Part shown: positions 5,620-7,575 of the stretch, piece after piece
How the letters are laid out: every line of letters starts with the position of its first letter
How positions within the stretch are numbered: position 1 is the stretch's first letter
Source of the DNA: an uncultured Nitrospira sp.
Lineage (GTDB): Bacteria; Nitrospirota; Nitrospiria; Nitrospirales; UBA8639
Assembly: GCA_902500695.1 (NCBI GenBank)
Contig: CABVRQ010000107.1
Span: forward strand, 3,567-11,141
Length of the DNA: 7,575 nt
Direction: 5' to 3'
The notes under the pieces: generated by a model
What the model saw: only the letters and a program-made list of their open reading frames with translations
What the model was told of the DNA's origin: nothing
Database searches by the model: none
Program-made: the position numbers and the translations under genes

Positions 5620-6363
5620 TCAATGGAGACGGATCGATCGCCCAAACCTTGTCATTTCCGAAGTTTGAAAGTCCGCGGACAGAGAGGTCACATACAAAGT
5701 CATGATTGATCCAGTCCCATGATAATTCGTTACCCTGGCGATTATCCTACCGCGCTCCGTATCCTTCACCCCAGTAATAGTAGCCACTGCACCAAGCTTT
5801 CCTTTTTCAAAAGCAAAGTCAGGCCGCGACAAACCTAGATCAAGAGCAATTTGTTGCATCGCCGAAATCACATCATCTTGTGCCTCGGCGTTCAAATCAT
5901 AATTAACCGCTATGCACTCAGCTCTCGTCAGTCCTCGTCCATCCGAGACCACAAGCTCGGCTCCGCGTAGGGTCACAAGGATACCATTTGCTAGTGCTTT
6001 CTGCGTGGTGTAATACCTAGGCTCGGCCTGGAACTCAACCGAGTAGTCACATCCCTCTGGATGAAATACTACACCTCGGGCCAAAGTCTCCCCTCCGGAC
6101 GAGGACGCTACGAACTGGGAGAGTGCAAACAACGCCCACATTACAGTAACCGTTGACATGATCTGAGTCGTCGTCAAAGGCTTCTTGATGATGCGGTAAA
6201 ACAACCATGGAATTCCGGTGACAAGTAGCGAGACAAGCATCATCCCAATGGCCTTGCCCAAAGCCCCAGGTATTCCTAGGTCATCCATGGTAAGAAACGC
6301 AACAACTAGACTTCCACCTGCCAAAGCAGTCCACCATCCTTTATGAGCAGTGAACAAATTCAT
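5620..6363 (-). CDS. Hypothetical membrane protein with three N-terminal helices
   Basis: No family is recognised. The 247-residue product has three hydrophobic segments at about 10-26, 36-57 and 67-86, followed by a soluble domain (87-247). The loop after helix 2 is positively charged (YRIIKKPL), while the loop after helix 1 is acidic (MDDLG). By the positive-inside rule the N-terminus is then cytoplasmic and the large C-terminal domain lies outside the membrane. That domain has two cysteines, C105 in HPEGCDYSV and C150 in RAECIAV, which could form a disulfide, and alternating strands and helices without catalytic motifs that I can name. The ATG at 6363 is chosen over an in-frame GTG at 6378 because GGAGG lies 8 bases before it. 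It is followed after 133 bases by the HEPN-like gene on the same strand. The two may share a transcript, but nothing proves a joint role. Confidence 0.7.
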   Translation of the reverse strand: MNLFTAHKGWWTALAGGSLVVAFLTMDDLGIPGALGKAIGMMLVSLLVTGIPWLFYRIIKKPLTTTQIMSTVTVMWALFALSQFVASSSGGETLARGVVFHPEGCDYSVEFQAEPRYYTTQKALANGILVTLRGAELVVSDGRGLTRAECIAVNYDLNAEAQDDVISAMQQIALDLGLSRPDFAFEKGKLGAVATITGVKDTERGRIIARVTNYHGTGSIMTLYVTSLSADFQTSEMTRFGRSIRLH

Positions 6364-6371
6364 GTGTTCAG

Positions 6372-6376
6372 CCTCC
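6372..6376 (-). promoter_or_regulatory. Ribosome binding site for the membrane protein
   Basis: GGAGG on the minus strand, 8 bases before the ATG at 6363, is an ideal Shine-Dalgarno. It overlaps the alternative GTG start at 6378, which argues against that longer form. Confidence 0.7.
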
Positions 6377-6383
6377 ACCTGGT

Positions 6384-6613
6384 TTGGAGCTTAAGCTTAA
6401 GGTTTTTTTGCGAGGCGGGCCAAATGGACTCAACGCTCAGACCTTGATAAATAACAGCTACGTTCACCAGCCGGACGGAGAGCAATACAAAACTACAACC
6501 TGCTTGACCAAAGCAATAGACAGGCGTTCATTGAATGTCGACCCACTTGGGGAACTCACTGCCGTCTCCTTCCCAAATACAGCGCTGTAAGATCCTGGGA
6601 TTTCGCAGGATGT
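6384..6613. other. Unassigned stretch between the membrane protein and the GH31 remnant
   Basis: There is no supported gene here. On the plus strand a frame from TTG at 6384 is open to the TAA at 6588 (68 codons) but has no good ribosome binding site and no family I recognise. A second plus frame is open from at least 6480 through into the GH31 fragment. It contains RLLPKYSAV (about 6563-6589), faintly like the RLLPYxYS segment of GH31 enzymes, but its surroundings do not follow GH31. The left edge should hold the promoter of the membrane protein; a 12-base palindrome CTTAAGCTTAAG (6390-6401) lies about 27 bases before its start. The impression is of decayed sequence with several frame changes. 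Confidence 0.4.
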
Positions 6614-7282
6614 GTGGCTGAAGTGGTCTGGCGGCGAAACGGTTGTGATAGACTACAAGACACGGACCTTTTGGCCATTCGAATAGCACAGCAACCCCAC
6701 TCACTGTTGAATACCGCAGCAGAGCAGGGAACTTTGATGAAACCGCTTGCGGGCGTGTACCCCGATGACGAACAAACGTATGCCATGTGGGACCAGTACC
6801 TGTTTGGCCCCTCGTTATTAGTCGCGCCCATTCATGATCAAGAACCCATTCGAAAGGTCTATCTGCCGGAGGGAAGCTGGATCGATTACTACAACGGCTC
6901 TGTTCATTCCGGCAAACAATGGCTCAAGGTCGATGTGGTGAAAGAGCATGTGCCGATTTTTGTGAAGGCCAACAGTTTAATTGTCAAAGGCAATATGTAT
7001 CAGGGTAATGACCGTACTTGGAACCAAGCCACGCCGCATCTGGATATATTCTATTACCCCCAGCGAAACTCGACTGCGAACACCATGTTCACCCTGGTGG
7101 ACGCCGGCGATACCAACAAACACAAGAACATACGCGCCAACATTTCCGGCAACACCGTCAGCCTATCGATACCGGGTAACAGTTATGGCGGTAAGGTGCA
7201 TATTATCCCGAGTGATGGACCGGGGGTTGTCAGGGACTATCCCCCTAACGAGGACACCATGATCACCCTTGAGTTGAAATGA
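6614..7282 (+). pseudogene. C-terminal remnant of a GH31 alpha-glycosidase
   Basis: From about residue 33 of this open frame (near 6710) to the TGA at 7280 the sequence reads as the end of a GH31 alpha-glucosidase or alpha-xylosidase. The end of the catalytic barrel is seen in GTLMKPLAGVYPDDEQTY (39-56) and in DQYLFGPSLLVAPI (60-73). The proximal beta domain follows, with KVYLPEGSWIDYYNG (81-95) and VPIFVKANSLIV (113-124). A last beta-rich domain (141-222) begins PHLDIFYYPQ. GH31 enzymes usually have more than 600 residues. Here the N-terminal domain and both catalytic aspartates are missing, so the piece cannot be an active glycosidase. Upstream of 6700 the frame is open but does not match the family. 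The GTG at 6614 is only the first possible start, without a proper ribosome binding site. It is the sole plus-strand gene piece in the window, consistent with an inserted or rearranged fragment. Confidence 0.8.
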
Positions 7283-7575
7283 TGCTAAAAAATCCACTTA
7301 GGCGGAGGAGCCAGTTGCCCTGGTTTCTATCCACTGGGTTTCCACCAAATCCCGAAGGGTCTTTTTAGGTGTGTCTGTCAAAGCAGGGGAAGTCCCCAAT
7401 AGAGGATCTAGCAAAAGAGCGCAACTTCCCTCAGAGTTGGTCCCTTATATTCTGCCGCCATCGAAATTATGGGAGTTGAACCTGGAGCAATATGTGGAAT
7501 GGGTTGAGTGCGCTTGGCTCTGTACCTTCAAAGTCAGGTAGGGGTCTGCCAATTTTGACCTCTTTTCCCACGGGT
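7283..7575. other. Right-end stretch without a supported gene
   Basis: The 293 bases after the GH31 remnant hold no gene I can support. A plus-strand frame is open from 7302 to the TAG at 7539-7541 (79 codons). It has no ATG; its first usual start is a GTG at 7371 with no clear ribosome binding site. Its product includes SELVPYILPPSKLWELNLEQ, which looks protein-like, so it may be a broken gene of unknown family. Near the edge, 7543-7560 has GGTC and GACC arms around an AT-rich centre and shares AGGxGTCTGyC with the hairpin element at 5552-5579. Confidence 0.35.

Noticed and set aside
4497..6363. HEPN plus membrane protein as a toxin-antitoxin pair
   Set aside because: Neither protein resembles a known antitoxin, each has its own ribosome binding site, and a 136-base gap with a hairpin separates them.
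6390..6401. 12-base perfect palindrome CTTAAGCTTAAG followed by a T-run, as operator or terminator
   Set aside because: It is AT-rich, would form at most a 4-base stem with a loop, and no regulator gene is nearby. Chance is a fair explanation.
6556..6831. Minus-strand open frame opposite the GH31 remnant
   Set aside because: It is a shadow of the plus-strand GH31 frame, with no ribosome binding site or recognisable motif.

Overview
The window is bacterial chromosome of moderate GC. Seven intact genes all lie on the minus strand, and a broken glycosidase remnant lies on the plus strand at the right end. There is no rRNA, tRNA, CRISPR array, phage gene or intact transposase. The taxon cannot be fixed from the sequence. 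The short Ndk and the PanE with a molybdopterin-domain-like tail fit my general impression of Nitrospirota-type genomes, but that is a weak inference.

Layout, read in the direction of transcription from right to left. Positions 7575-6384 hold a decayed stretch: the C-terminal quarter of a GH31 alpha-glycosidase on the plus strand (homology from about 6700 to 7282), flanked on both sides by sequence I cannot assign. Next comes a three-helix membrane protein of unknown function (6363-5620). A 136-base gap with a small REP-like hairpin separates it from a protein with a C-terminal HEPN-type RxxxxH motif (5483-4497). A degenerate copy of the 5' end of trmL follows (4415-4324), then a small DoxX-like membrane protein (4291-3929) and intact trmL (3893-3429). 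A 234-base gap holds a degenerate dispersed palindromic repeat. After it are a PanE-type reductase with an extra C-terminal domain (3194-1836), a GH13 glycoside hydrolase or transferase 10 bases behind it (1825-530), and ndk (429-13).

The genes at 3893-13 look like ordinary core chromosome: tRNA wobble modification, a ketopantoate-reductase-like enzyme coupled to an alpha-glucan enzyme, and nucleotide balance. The stretch from about 4324 to 7575 looks accessory. It holds a duplicated gene fragment, a possible defence-type HEPN protein, an orphan membrane protein, REP-like hairpins and a truncated glycosidase.

The most notable points are the PanE fusion to what looks like the second half of a sulfite-oxidase-fold molybdopterin domain, the frameshifted trmL leader fossil upstream of doxX, and the unclassified HEPN protein. 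I see no complete multi-gene novel system that the sequence alone can prove.
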